Shown piece by piece: positions 1 through 11,412 of a DNA stretch of 64,000 nucleotides. The notes under the pieces were generated by a model. That model was not told where the DNA came from. It saw only the letters and a list, made by a program, of their open reading frames with translations, and made no database searches. This DNA is from Molanna angustata (taxonomy: Eukaryota > Arthropoda > Insecta > Trichoptera > Molannidae), in contig OY754990.1 of NCBI GenBank assembly GCA_963576475.1, positions 1,024,903 through 1,088,902 on the forward strand, written 5' to 3'. The first letter of the stretch is position 1. Each line of letters begins with the position of its first letter. The translations under genes were made by a program, and so were the position numbers.

Positions 1-790
1 TATTTTATAATATATGTATTTATTTATAGTATTGATATATATATTTTAGTATTCTATATTTGTCATTTCATTTAATTTAAGATTATTTTTATACAATTAA
101 ATTTTGTAATTCCCATGGAATATTTTAATATCATGTCTTTTTATTGAATATTATATTAATATTTAGAATTTTTGTCAAGTTTTTATATATATTTAATTTT
201 TATATAGATTAATAACTCAAGTAAAACAATTGATTCCTATGGAATCGTATTTTTTTTGGTAGTTTTTGTAAAACAAGATTAAAAAATAGTGTTTTAACAA
301 CAGTGAAACCGTCTTAAGTTGTTCTTTAATAATGTCAATTAAAAAAATCTATTTAACTGGTTTCACTGTTTTTTTTTTTTTTTTCATAGTCTTTTAACAA
401 ATTGTATTTTATATTAAGATAGACTGCTGCCGAGCCAAATCCTTTGATATGTCAAATGTCTAGATTGGTGAAATTTTCCCACGAGAAAAACATTGTCATT
501 GTATATGACGTTTTTATTTTATTTTGCGTACATAATGACTGTTGCAAGATAATTTAGTTTACATTGAACGCACTGACTTGTTTTTTCTCTTGCGGAAGTG
601 TGTAATTCGGGCATGCGGTAAAATATATATATTTTACAGATTTAAATTTTTTTTATTATTTGTATTAGGTCAGAAATATTTTTTTTTAATATATTGACAA
701 AGTATAATTATTAAATGTACAGTAAAAGTTTATGCTTTATTCAACTTAAAATACTATTATATCGTGTGGCATGTGTTTTTTATTTTTAAG
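1..790. other. AT-rich stretch without a recognisable gene
   Basis: No coding signal. A 12-nt perfect inverted repeat (AACAGTGAAACC, arms 299-310 and 359-370) sits here. Bases 425-480 resemble the end of the LINE remnant at 24940-25000 (CCTTTGATATGT...TGG). Nothing else seen. Confidence 0.5.
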
Positions 791-896
791 ATTGTATATT
801 TTTTCTATTTATCTATGGCATGTATTTTGTTTTTGTATCATTTTGACAATTATTTATCATTTATTGTTTTGCTTTTGTCTATGATACACATCTTTT

Positions 897-1227
897 CATA
901 GATTTTTATTATAATATACTAGATGTCGTAGTTAGCATATTTTGTATGAATCAAAGTGAGTCATTTTTCCGGGGGATTTTTGACGTTTTGGTTCCAGACC
1001 ACATCGTTTTTTTCTCTAGAGAATAACGACTAATGTGAATTGTTTTTGGATTTATTTATATAAAAAACATTTTAATTATTAATAATTTAGAGAACATTTA
1101 TCTAGGATGTGTTGAAATGTAAGGAAAACTGCAATATGTTGCCAACCAAAATGTCAAACGCACGATATTCCATGACTTACTTTTTGCACGGTGTACTACA
1201 ACTAGTATATTATAATAAAAATCTATG
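897..1227 (+). mobile_element. MITE family A, copy 1
   Basis: Ends are ATAGATTTTTATTATAATAT at the left and its inverse at the right, about 30 bp of terminal inverted repeat, around 270 bp of conserved interior. Other copies lie at 1228-1667, 11413-11745 and 51305-51634. No coding capacity. Confidence 0.75.
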
Positions 1228-1667
1228 AATATACTAGATGTAGTTCTCAGTGCAATAAGTGAGTCATGGAATATTGCGTGTTTGACGTTTTGGTTGGCAA
1301 CATATTTCAGTTTTCCTTACATTTCAACACATCCTAGATAACTGTTCTCTAAATCTTTACAAACAAAGTGTTTTTGAGACAAATAAATCCGAAAACAATT
1401 CACATTAGTCGTTGTTTTCTATAGAAAAACGATGTGGTCTGGAACCAAAATGTCAAAAATCACCCCCGGAATTTTTAAAAAAAATTTTTTAAAGAAAAAA
1501 TGAATATGTCCTCGTTAAACAAGTACATATACATCTTCCTATGTTCCCTAAAGTAAGCAAATAAATGCTTGTGCTATAGGTGAACGAAATCGGTCGAAAT
1601 GCCTCACTTCGATTCATACAAAATTTGCTAACTACAACATCTAGTTTATTATAGTAAAAATCTATGG
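1228..1667 (-). mobile_element. MITE family A, copy 2, inverted and interrupted by a SINE fragment
   Basis: Inverse of copy 1 and placed head to head with it. The left terminal repeat is shortened. A minus-strand SINE-T body (about 1495-1597, from GAATATGTCC to GTGAACGAAAT) interrupts it before the final terminus. Confidence 0.72.
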
Positions 1668-2353
1668 ATATTTTTTCTATTTATCTATGGCATGTATTTT
1701 GTTTTTGTATCATTTTGACAATTATTTATCATTTATTGTTTTGCTTTCTTTTCTATGCTTTTGTCTATTGTACACATCTTTTTCTATGTATTCGTATCGT
1801 TCATATATTTATTTTATCAATAAAAATTATATTCTTTTTTTATACTATACAAAACATCTTTTTATTCACACATTCTAAAACATACCTCATTGCACTCATT
1901 TTTTCGGTACTTGTCAACGATAGGGGCTGCTTTTTAAAAGAAAATCAACTTGAGGTTTCTTTGCTGTGGAATGATATACACGAAAATCTTGCTAATCAAT
2001 CGACGAATAAAACATATCAAAATATTTTTCTACAAATATGATTTATTATGAATGTTTTTCTCCAAGGTGATTTTGTATTATCGAGGTCTTTTATAAGAAG
2101 CATAATCTAAGGTCTAAATAATCACTCTGTTATACAAAGATCAAGAACCAGCGACTATCAAATTTATATCATAGTGACTTATGATTTTTTTACTGTAAAT
2201 AGACACCACAGCAGGTAACGATTGGATATGAGTAGTGATGGCTTTCGAAGATAACAGCTTTTAAGGTGTTGATAATTGTTATTTGTAATACGTCAGTTAT
2301 AGTATGAAGCATGATTATTTTATATGTACTACGGAAGACTATTAAAAAATAGA

Positions 2354-2530
2354 TGGGTCGATGGCATAGCGGTTAGCGCGCTGGGCTTGTAATCCAGTAT
2401 TTGCAAGTTTGAACCCTGCCTCGACCAATTTCGTTCACCTATAGCACAAGCATTTATGCTTATTTTAGGGAACGTAGGAAGATGTATATGTACTTGTTTA
2501 ACAAGGACATATTCATTTTTTATTAAAAAA
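2354..2530 (+). mobile_element. tRNA-derived SINE, family T
   Basis: The head GGGTCGATGGCATAGCGG, with B-box-like GTTTGAACCC, resembles a tRNA-Thr. It is followed by a body ATAGCACAAGCATTTATGCT, the end TGTATATGTACTTG and an A-rich tail. The same family recurs at 4194, 16371, 17281 and, inverted, at 38330-38490. The B box is degenerate, so this is not a tRNA gene. Confidence 0.8.
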
Positions 2531-2694
2531 AAAGTCTTCTATTTACAGACATTTTGGTGGGGTTTTAAATAAAAGTAACGCTTCATACTATAACTGACGA
2601 GTTAAAATGGCAATTTTCCATACATTGAAGGCTGTGATCTCCGAAAGCCACCACTACGCAGTGTTTATATTTATTCAATCGTTGTATTTGCTGA

Positions 2695-2935
2695 GTAGTG
2701 GTGATAGCCCAGCGGTGGCCTCCAATGCGTGAGGTCGACGGTCCGAATCCGGGCGGGGCAAGCACCTCTGTGTGTGAATTTTGTATCACCAGCTATGTGT
2801 AGCCATGATCCAACATGTCTGGTTCCCCTTTCTAAGGGTTACGAAGGTCAGATGACAGTCCCTTCAATGTAATAACCAGACTCGCCAATTCCAGGATCAT
2901 GGTCAAAGAGTACCCCGATAGAAATGGGACAAAAG
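2695..2935 (+). mobile_element. tRNA-like SINE, second family
   Basis: GGTGATAGCCCAGCGGTGG and GGTCCGAATCC form A- and B-box-like segments, followed by an unrelated body to about 2935. No second copy seen in the window. Confidence 0.55.
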
Positions 2936-3892
2936 CGCAGTCAAAATACATGATTTAATACAAAAAAAAAAACAATGTAAAGCACAATCAAAATACAAGA
3001 TTTAATAAAAAAAAACATAAAGCGCAAAAAAAATTCAAGATTTAATAAAAAAAACATATAAAGCGCAAAAAAAAATTCAAGATTTAATAAAAAAAACATA
3101 TAAAGCGCAAAAAAAAATTCAAGATTTAATAAAAAAAACATAAAGCGCAATCAAAATACAAGATTTAATAAAAAAAACATAAAGCGCAATCAAAATACAA
3201 GATTTAATAAAAAAAACATAAAGCGCAATCAAAATACAAGATTTAATAAAAAAAAAAACAATTAAAGCGCAATAAAAATACAAGATTTAATAAAAAAAAC
3301 ATATAAAGCGCAAAAAAAAATTCAAGATTTAATAAAAAAAACATAAAGCGCAATCAAAATACAAGATTTAATAAAAAAAACATAAAGCGCAATCAAAATA
3401 CAAGATTTAATAAAAAAAAAAACAATTAAAGCGCAATAAAAATACAAGATTTAATAAAAAAAAAAACAATGTAAAGCGCATTCAAAATATAAGATTTAAT
3501 AAATAAAACAATGTAAAGTGCAATCGAAATACAAGATTTAATAAAAAAAAAACATAAAGTGCAATCAAAATACAAGATTTAATAAAAAAAACATAAAGCG
3601 CAATCAAAATACAAGATTTAATAAAAAAAAAAACAATTAAAGCGCAATAAAAATACAAGATTTAATAAAAAAAAAACAATGTAAAGCGCATTCAAAATAT
3701 AAGATTTAATAAATAAAACAATGTAAAGTGCAATCAAAATACAAGATTTAATAAAAAAAAACATAAAGCGCAATCAAAATACAAGATTTAATAAAAAAAA
3801 AACAATGTAAAGCGCATTCAAAATACAAGATTTAATAAATAAAACAATGTAAAGTGCAATCAAAATACAAGATTTAATAAAAAAATAACAAT
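2936..3892. repeat. A-rich minisatellite, unit about 39 bp
   Basis: About 25 tandem units of the form AATACAAGATTTAATAAAAA plus ACATAAAGCGCAATC. Variants differ in A-run length and in AAAGCGC versus AAAGTGC. The short minus-strand open frame over it is a repeat artefact. Confidence 0.95.
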
Positions 3893-4189
3893 GATAACAT
3901 CAGTATAAAACTTTAGTACATAATTATAGTAATATCTTAGTATCAGATCATAATTAAAGATTTACTCATCCCTCGGTTGAGTTGGATCTCATGTTCGAGG
4001 GAGGAGTATAGTCTTGTCTTCATTTATTTATATTCAACACAATCTTAGTTTCATTTGTATGACAATAATTACATTTATATACATACATACATACACACAC
4101 ATACATATATATACATTTATCTGTTGATTTTTTATAATGTTTTTTTGCTAGTTGTAAAAAATTGTATCAATCAAAAAAATATATACTCA

Positions 4190-4345
4190 TGGGTGGTGGC
4201 AGAGAGGTTAGTAATCCAGTGGTCGCGAGTTCGTATCCTGCCACGACCAATTTCATTACACAAGCATTTATGCTTAATTTTGGGAGTGTATGAGGTTATA
4301 TATGTACTTGTTACTTTATTATTTAAAAAAAAAAGAAAAAAACAG
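4190..4345 (+). mobile_element. SINE family T copy
   Basis: GGGTGGTGGCAGAGAGGTTA, then AGTAATCCAG and GAGTTCGTATCC, body and A-rich tail as in the copy at 2354. It lies in the last intron of the gene ending at 4698. Confidence 0.78.
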
Positions 4346-4479
4346 ATTTTTTAATGTAATAAAACAAAAGAATCAATAGGGCAAACGATAGTTACATAAA
4401 GTATATGAAAATGGGTGAAGAACAAAGCTAAAATTATCATAGATTTATGTAAAATATCTATGTCGTTTTCTTGTTTCAG

Positions 4480-4698
4480 ACGGAGGAGCCCTCGCTCAAC
4501 GACGACTCCAACTCTTCGATGGGCGTCGACATCTCCACCGTCACCATCAGCGGCGGCGGCGGCTCGGCCGAACCCGTTGTGCTCCCCGGGCTGGAAACGC
4601 CGCCGGACGGCGACCAGCCCCCAGCGGCGATGGCGGCGCCGGAGATCGAGGCGCCGACCGCCACTACGGCGGCGGCTATACCGATTGCGTCGGCGTAG
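4480..4698 (+). CDS. 3'-terminal coding exon of an unidentified gene (5' part outside window)
   Basis: A polypyrimidine tract ending in TTGTTTCAG is followed directly by a 72-codon open segment closed by TAG. The frame beginning TEEPSLNDDSNSS gives an acidic, Ser-, Gly-, Pro- and Ala-rich tail ending in PIASA. The GC content, with many CGG/GGC runs, contrasts sharply with the AT-rich flanks and falls away immediately after the stop, as expected for a constrained exon. No other exon of this gene is recognisable in the 4.4 kb to the left, so the body must lie upstream of the window. The tail looks intrinsically disordered and I see no domain, so no function is proposed. The antisense frame is also open but has no splice or start logic and is treated as a shadow. 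The reading frame is inferred from composition and stop position. Confidence 0.6.
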   Translation, partial: TEEPSLNDDSNSSMGVDISTVTISGGGGSAEPVVLPGLETPPDGDQPPAAMAAPEIEAPTATTAAAIPIASA

Positions 4699-4859
4699 CC
4701 GCCACCGCCATAGGACAAAATTTAGTTTTCAATTTGTGCGCATCTCGTATAATATTATATATAGGACTCGAACGAAGACTGAACGGAGACGGCTGTGCCG
4801 TTTGGAGGATCTAAAATGGCGCTCGATACGAACGAAGAAGATGATTAGATTTTTTTTAA

Positions 4860-5095
4860 ACTAAATGTGGTCACTTAGACAAACGGAAAGACGTTGTAAA
4901 AAAATTATAATATATTACCAACGAAAAACAATAACTGTTCTCGCAACAGTAGGTTATATTCGGGAAGGATTAATGAAGTACGTCAAGTTTACCGAAATGG
5001 TCCAAGACACCAGGTTGTCCAAGGAAAGGATGGTACGACCTTGTAAATGACATTATCATGAATGAGGGTAATGTTAAAAGTTATGACACAAGTCA
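4860..5095 (+). pseudogene. Short RTE-like LINE 3' remnant
   Basis: In one frame around 5010-5075 it reads CPRKGWYDLVNDIIMNEGNV, the same motif as GRPRKGWHDHVNDIL in the larger copies at 18187 and 27780. It lies in the probable 3' flank of the terminal exon at 4480. Confidence 0.5.
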
Positions 5096-5197
5096 GTTGA
5101 GCTAAAAGGAAGATATTTTTAAATACTATATGGCATAAAACTCGTGTTTGCAGAAATCCAGCATTTTTGATTACTTTTTCTCAATCGGAAAATACTA

Positions 5198-5742
5198 CTC
5201 CGTATTCAGTAACTATTGTAACTAAATTAAGAACGTTCTAAAATTGTAGATTTTAGATTTACGGTCTTATTTCAACGTTGTCAAATATAAACATGGACTA
5301 AATGGAATAGGATCGTACCTATTTTGGCCGGAACGTTCTTAAAAAGTTACTGAATAGACGTATTTTGAATAATAATGAAAATGACATAATTATTCAAAAT
5401 AAGTCTAATTCAGTAACTTTTTAAGAACGTTCCAGTCAATATGGATAGGATATTATTTTTTTAAATATTTTAGTTACTTTTTTTTTTTCAATATAATGCA
5501 ACTGGCTCACGCCAGTCGCAACAATGACTACAAACAAACCTAACCAACTTATTTTTATCAAACTTTTGTAGGTTAGGTTTTAAAAAATGGTGTGAAGACT
5601 AGGTTATCCGATCAAAATAGGTACGTTCCTATTCCATTTAGTCTAAGTTGATATTTAATAACGCTGAAATAAGACCGTAAATCTAAAATCTACAATTTTA
5701 GAACGTTCCTAATTTAGTTACAATAGTTACTGAATATGGGGT
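5198..5742. mobile_element. Foldback element B with nested palindrome
   Basis: The outer arms (about 5198-5325 and 5615-5742) are inverse copies including TTAAGAACGTTCTAAAATTG and AGACCGTAAATCTAAAATC. Inside, a second inverted pair (about 5329-5374 and 5391-5436) shares AACGTTCTTAAAAAGTTACT. Degenerate relatives occur near 10935-11000 and 11955-12165. No coding sequence. Confidence 0.8.
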
Positions 5743-6190
5743 ATTGTATATGTTTTGATATCATTATTCACTCTATAGGTTATGTCCAGTTTTTAGCGCT
5801 TAATATTATCATTCATTTTCGTTGTAAAACTTATTAATGAATTGATTTATTAGCCTGATCCCAAATATTTTCGTTTATATTCGTGGAATGTTAAAAAAAA
5901 TACCACGTTATGCTCAGTTTCTTCTGTACTCTGTTATCACGTTGAACGTGCGTTTGATTTTTATTATACGTCGTCAAGTGCAGACGCTCTCGTGCTTTTT
6001 AACGTCAAGCACATTTAAACAGATCAAAAAAATAATGTGGTGGTTCTATAATAGTCATAAATAAATAAAGTGTTAGATAGTTATTTGTAAGTGTATAAAA
6101 GTACATTTTTTATAAGTAGGTACGATTAAACTCTCGTTAGAGAGACGTTTTGCTTAAGTGTGGTTATGGTAAAATATTTTATTTTTTACC
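5743..6190. other. No gene seen
   Basis: AT-rich intergenic sequence with several AATAAA-like motifs (6060-6075). It may hold the end of the 3' UTR of the gene ending at 4698, but nothing decides this. Confidence 0.4.
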
Positions 6191-6191
6191 T

Positions 6192-6856
6192 TTAACGGGG
6201 GGGACTGCTGCCAACGTACCTATTTTTCAATTTGATATACCATCATTATTTACTATCAAATCATTTTGAAAACAAATAATTTAGATAGTTTGGGTATTGA
6301 TAAAGATAAATATATCTCTACTTTTTGATAATGTTCTGTATAAATTCTTGTAGAAAAATAATGGCATACCCCGATTTTCAACGTTTATCTTACATTTTTA
6401 ATAAAATATAAGGCATAGTTTAATATATATATTTTTTTAAATTAAAGAAGACAAAAATATCTAAAAAAAATATGGTGTGACGTTGCATTAATGCTTCAGG
6501 TTTAGTAAATAAACATAAAAAACATTTATTTTCCATTCAGCGCCATTGTGAAATGAAAGTTATTTTGGTTTATTAATTTAACCTGATGCACTAATTTTGA
6601 TCTTCTTTAATTTATAAAAAAAATATGCTCTATACCTTATAGTTTTTTAGAAATTAAAGATAAATGTAAAAAATCGGGGTATGCTTATTATTTTCCTACA
6701 AGAATATATACAGAACATAATTAAAAAATTAAGGTATATTTCTCTTTATTAATATCCAAACTAACTAGGTTATTTTTTTCAAAATGATTCGTTTAGTAAT
6801 AATGATGGTATATCAAATTGAAAAAATAGGTACGTTGGCAGCAGTCGCCCTCTTAA
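6192..6856. mobile_element. TTAA-bounded foldback element C, copy 1
   Basis: Both ends read inward from TTAA through a G-run and GACTGCTGCCAACGTACC. Inverse homology continues for roughly 290 bp per arm, so most of the element is a giant hairpin. TTAA at 6192-6195 and 6853-6856 would fit a piggyBac-type target duplication, but this is inference. A second copy lies at 12312-12914, with fragments near 49875-50105, 58580-58655 and 59345-59400. Confidence 0.8.
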
Positions 6857-6959
6857 AACAAATTAAAAAAAAAAATTGTGTACAACATATATTTTCCCAC
6901 CAAGCATCTAAATAATTTTGTGTATACGTTGAAATCTCACCGATCCCGGCGCTAACCAA

Positions 6960-7360
6960 GCCGACCGGCGTGGCGCAGTTGACGAGCTGTTCGGATTCCG
7001 CGAGGCGTCCTCGGTGCGATTCCCAGCGGAGGAGAAATTAAAGTAAATTCGTTTCTCACACAAATATTGCTTCTCCAGGCTGGAAACACTCCTTAGCTGG
7101 ATGAGATTGCCGCTTGGCGATAAACTTGCCACTTGCGCGGTGTGCAAGGAAGTGTTTATCATATTATTATTATTATTATTATTAAAAGTGCCGAATCGGC
7201 GGATAATTCATATTACTGAATATATTATGTATTATATTAGAGACCGGTGTGTAGGTATACACGCGAGTGTCGTGCTTCCTTTTATAAGGTAATCCACACC
7301 TGTCGCTGTTTACCCCACACTGTGGGATATGCCTTGATTGTGTGAATGAATGAATGATTA
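6960..7360 (+). mobile_element. tRNA-derived SINE (family G) plus second retro tail
   Basis: The head GGCGTGGCGCAGTTGACGAG with GTGCGATTCCCAG and GGAGGAGAAATT is shared with 30397, 30700-30800 (-) and 47980-48075 (-). From 7240 follows another repeat end (CCTGTCGCTGTTTACC, CACACTGTGGGATATGCC, GAATGAATGAATG) also found at 33715-33780 and, inverted, at 16040-16150. Confidence 0.7.
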
Positions 7361-7533
7361 ACAAAAAAGCAAATGAAATAAATGATTTTTTTTAAATCAA
7401 TGAATGGTTGTTGATTAATTTTAAAAAATATTAAAAAAATGGAGATATAAAAAAATAAATATTTTGTTTTTTGAAAAAATCCATAGTTATAGATTTTTGA
7501 ATTTGCCAGACTTAAAGAAATTTTTGATGGGTA

Positions 7534-8322
7534 CCGGGCGGCGTATTTACCTTTCGGTGTTGATTAGGAGGCAAGTACTGCCTCGAATTAGGCACTAGTT
7601 TGTTGCGCTAATGCACTTAAAAACTCGTGTTGAATTCAAGGCACATGTCCTCCAAATGCACACGGTTTAGCAACACTAACTGTTCCTATTAATACGTGTT
7701 CAATTCAAGGCACGCGTCTTTCAATCGTACACAGGTTCATAAATTTTACCATACGTATTGATTGAGCGTTACAAGACTGTGTTAGAGGTATTTTTTGTGT
7801 ATGATTCTTTTTGTTTTAATAGATTAATCTACACAAATCTACATTATATCATAAAAATTCATTAAGACAATTTTTTTTGTATGAGATTGGTACTCATGAA
7901 TTTTTCAATGAAATAATCATACTTTACGTCGTAATTACCTTCACAAGATATAGAGCATCGAATTTTACATTGGTAATATTATCCTTGTCTCCTTCGTAAT
8001 TTACAATTTTAAAATTGTCCAAAATATCATCAAGTGTGTTCTTTAACAGTTCCATATTACTTAAAGACTTAAACAAAATTACTGATTACTACCATATAAT
8101 AATCTGTTAACAAAATACAAATGAAAGTGAAAGTGATGCACAAAATGTGAACGAAATGAAATAGCTCGCCAACTTCATGGCGGCTATATATGTTCCATAT
8201 TCAATAATTAATTGCCTTGAATTCAACACAAGTTTTTAAGTTTATTAGAACAACAAACTAGTGCCTAAAGCGAGGCAGTACTTGCCTTCCAATCAACATG
8301 GAAAGGCAAATATGCTACCCGG
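7534..8322. mobile_element. Terminal-inverted-repeat element D
   Basis: The left end (CCGGGCGGCGTATTTACC, GGCAAGTACTGCCTCG, GGCACTAGTTTGTTG, GTTGAATTCAAGGCA) recurs inverted at the right end, giving imperfect arms of about 110 bp. A left-part copy lies at 61889-62240. The interior holds an exon-like open segment at 8055-7939 (-), described separately. Confidence 0.8.
7939..8055 (-). other. Exon-like 39-codon open segment inside element D
   Basis: ATG at 8055 opens 39 codons (MELLKNTLDDILDNFKIVN and onward to LYLVK), ending precisely at AAG|GTAATTA, a good donor. The peptide is amphipathic, of ordinary composition and not repetitive. Either this is a captured first exon or the start of an element gene. 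No downstream exon was found. Function unknown. Confidence 0.35.
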
Positions 8323-8424
8323 ACATATGGCACAATGAGAATGAAAGTGATTCAATACAAAATTTTGGCAAATTGAGTTAAATACATAAATCGACTTGAA
8401 AAAAAATATACATATTTTACCATT

Positions 8425-8757
8425 CAAAACGAGTGGGTTGTGGCCAACGCTATACTCCTCGCTATCAAGTCTCTCCACACAGTATTCAAATTTTGTACGT
8501 AAAATATTCAGCATTTTCGTGAAATGAGTTTGTTAAATTATTTTTGATTTAAATATTTTATTATGAAAAATCGATACCTAATTCTTCAATGCCATTTTAT
8601 GAAAGTGACATGGCCTTTTACCAATTTGAAAATAAAAATATCAAATTTTAACTTTCCTGAGCTTGGGGTCACTTTGAAATATTTGATAGTTAAAAATAAT
8701 GAGAAGCACTATTCAGATATCCTTCAAAATGTAATGGGGTCTAAGGAGGAAATTCGT
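8425..8757 (-). repeat. Dispersed repeat E (partial)
   Basis: Shares GTGGGTTGTGGCCAACGCTA, GAAATGAGTTTGTTAAATTA and CCTGAGCTTGGGGTCACTTT with copies at 29575-29905, 30285-30720, 35853-36615, 44675-45690 and 56470-56820. The short open frame here is not conserved between copies. Confidence 0.75.
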
Positions 8758-8759
8758 TA

Positions 8760-11200
8760 GAAGTTATTTCTATTTTGAATTTTCACAACGTCAAGGCGAC
8801 CATTGATCTCTATATCCTATGTTATTACAGAGGGTTGCCAATTTAATGTACTCACTCAAAAAGTACACAAATCGTTGCATATATATCTTACTCTAACTTT
8901 GGTAATTGAGCTAATATTGGTATACTTTATTCTATTTTTCATTAGTAGTAACATTGTTCTTATTTTTCAGTGATACCAACATTATAATACTTGCATAGTC
9001 ATGTTGGCTACAGTTCAGTTCATGCTATTTTTGTATGAAAACGTGTTTTTGTAAATTTTTTGTTATGTCAATTCATTTGTTTAATTTTTTTCTTTTTGGA
9101 TTAATAATGTTTTCAATCACATAAGTACATTATATTTGTGTATTGTGTGGTCATTTTAATCACTTTTAATTCCTTATTTAAGAGGACATATAACGCTAAA
9201 CTTAGTGACTGAAAACATGATATATTATAACCGCCCAATGCACTATGAAGCTACGCGTTAGTAAGGGTAAATATCGCATGCGTTAAAAAAGGTTTATACG
9301 TGATTTAAATTATCGGAAACCCCAAATTTGTTGATTTTTTGCATTTTAAGAACAAACCTTACTTGAAATGTAAAAACTTTATCGGTCATTCACTCTTTAC
9401 ATAAAAGATTTATTACTCTACGACACATGGTTATGGAGTAATTTAAAAAAAATGCTGTAAAAAAGGATATTTTTAATAATTTATTTATGGGAATTTAGGC
9501 TGAATTTTAAAATTGTGTGATGAACATTCACTAGAGAAATGTTGAAAAGACTTATACTATTATTTCTAGAAACATACTGTTTAACATATTTGAGGGATTT
9601 GGTTTGAAATTGAGGTGTTTAGGTTTATATGGCCCCTTATATACGTCATTTTTTACTTTTTTGTAGAATGGCAAGGGGATGTGACCTAACATCAATAAAA
9701 GAGCCAAAATATCAACATTATTTTATTAAATTCTGATAGGCCCCTTTGTGAAAGTTAAAAATATAATGGTACACTAAAATAATTGTAAAAATATATGCTT
9801 TTAAAAAAATAGAAAAGCATTAATTAGGTCTGAGTACATTAAATTGGCCACCCTCTGTATGTCAATTACTAAAAATAAAGCAAAAACTGCCTCGTATCTG
9901 TTTTTCCTTTCATATTTTAAATTACGCAGTTGCAAATAATTTAGTACTCTTGCCTAACAGCATTTTCTCGCCGAATTACGTGTCGGCTCGTTTGTGCGGA
10001 CATCCTAGTTATTCATCCAATTCTACGTACGTAGTAATAGTAAAGAGATCCACGGGGTATAAAGTAACATGGCCTCGCGTTGTCAAAAAGATGTAAACAT
10101 AACGGATGCGATTGGTGTTGACAGATGCGTAATAGACGACCACAGAAAACGTACAACGTGTCTGTAATAGAAGATCTCGCAACTGACATTATTAAACTCA
10201 AATACCGGGCCATAGTTATTTGCAAATATCTTCACATGTTTATCTGAGAGGGTGACAGTTTGCGCAGGTATCAACCAACGAAAAAAAAAAAAAAAAAAAT
10301 TTACGCTCTGCGCAGCCCATGTGATTTTGTTGTTGATTTTTATTTGGTGTTAAAGCTATAATTTCTCGTTGCCGTGTATCGATAACTAAACGAAAAAATT
10401 CTAGACCACATAGAGCGGTATAGCTCAATTTTGTTCCGCGCTCTATACTCAGGCTCAAGCGTTTTCAATATAATCGTGTTTAATACAATATTTTTTTTAT
10501 TTTAAACATTTATATTTTTTAAATACTTATATTTTACTGTTACAAGTACGGCTTTACTTTCGTAAGTATAAACTGTTTTTATTTTTATTTGCGTCAACGC
10601 TGGAAAGGTAAAATGACTGAAGCGACTCGATTTTCGTAAACAAAATATATGTATATGCACCGTACGATCACGAATATATTGTGATATTTTTTACTCATGT
10701 ATTTTTAAAGAAAAAATATTTGCGTTATATTAAGGGTTCGTAGTGTGTCACAGTTTATTCTTGTGTTGATTCGCTTCAACGTCATTATTTATGATATGTA
10801 TCACTGATAACATTGTAATAAGGCATGAGAAATACGTGAATTTTCTATACTAAAATTACTATAATTACGTTACTATCACTTGTGAAATAATAGTGTCAGC
10901 TAAAAACATTATAATACGTCCAATTCGCTAACTTTTTGAGCTAACATAGGAACGTTCTAAAATTTTAAAATTAAGGTCATTTGAACTTAATTTCGTATTC
11001 TGTAACTGACATTGTTTCTAAAACTTATTACAAAATTAGTGCAGATAATAATTTGAACTCAAATTGTCTATGGTAATTAGTATTTTCAAGAAAAAACTAA
11101 AGAAGGAATATTTATCCTTGAACACCTGATCCCGATTTCTTCTCCTGTCCTTACCATATCCTTTTTATTGCTATGAATTATATTTTTTATTGTTTAATAG
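8760..11200. other. Long AT-rich stretch, no gene recognised
   Basis: No domain, splice chain or long frame. An A19 run lies near 10280-10299. Bases 10930-11000 resemble part of element B (GGAACGTTCTAAAATTTTA). Confidence 0.5.
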
Positions 11201-11264
11201 TATTTAAGTGTTATACGTATTTTATTTGATTTCTTTTACTCTTTTTTATTTGCTGTTGTACATA

Positions 11265-11397
11265 CATAATGTTGTCATACTTTGTAATCTGGTTGGTTGG
11301 AAGAAATTGCCTAATGGCAATAAGCCCGCCAGTGTACAATTATATTTGTTTATATTATGTACAAGAAGATGTATAAATAAAATAAATAAATAAATAT
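11265..11397 (+). mobile_element. LINE/SINE 3' tail with conserved small hairpin
   Basis: GGTTGGAAGAAATTGCC..GGCAATAAGCCCGCC, then an (AATA)n tail. The same end occurs at 33608-33710 and 57645-57730 and inverted at 23150-23205 and 55145-55190. The GAAATTGCC/GGCAAT stem is typical of the 3' ends of a widespread insect non-LTR group. Confidence 0.65.
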
Positions 11398-11412
11398 GGT
11401 GCAGATTACGCC

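Larger units (their letters stand above)
791..1785. repeat. Direct repeat of about 105 bp flanking two MITEs
   Basis: Bases about 791-885 (TATTTTTTCTATTTATCTATGG and onward) recur nearly unchanged at about 1669-1765. Between them lie two inverted family A elements. The layout suggests a tandem duplication that included a MITE, or recombination between two MITE-bearing copies. Confidence 0.7.

Noticed and set aside
1664..2041. 125-codon frame rich in Phe, Ile and Tyr
   Set aside because: AT-rich low complexity over a duplicated non-coding segment, no homology pattern.
2936..3892. Regular repeats considered as a CRISPR array
   Set aside because: Tandem units without unique spacers in a eukaryotic context.
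8563..8760. 65-codon frame similar to one at 29772-29575
   Set aside because: Similarity is that of dispersed repeat E DNA; other copies are frameshifted.
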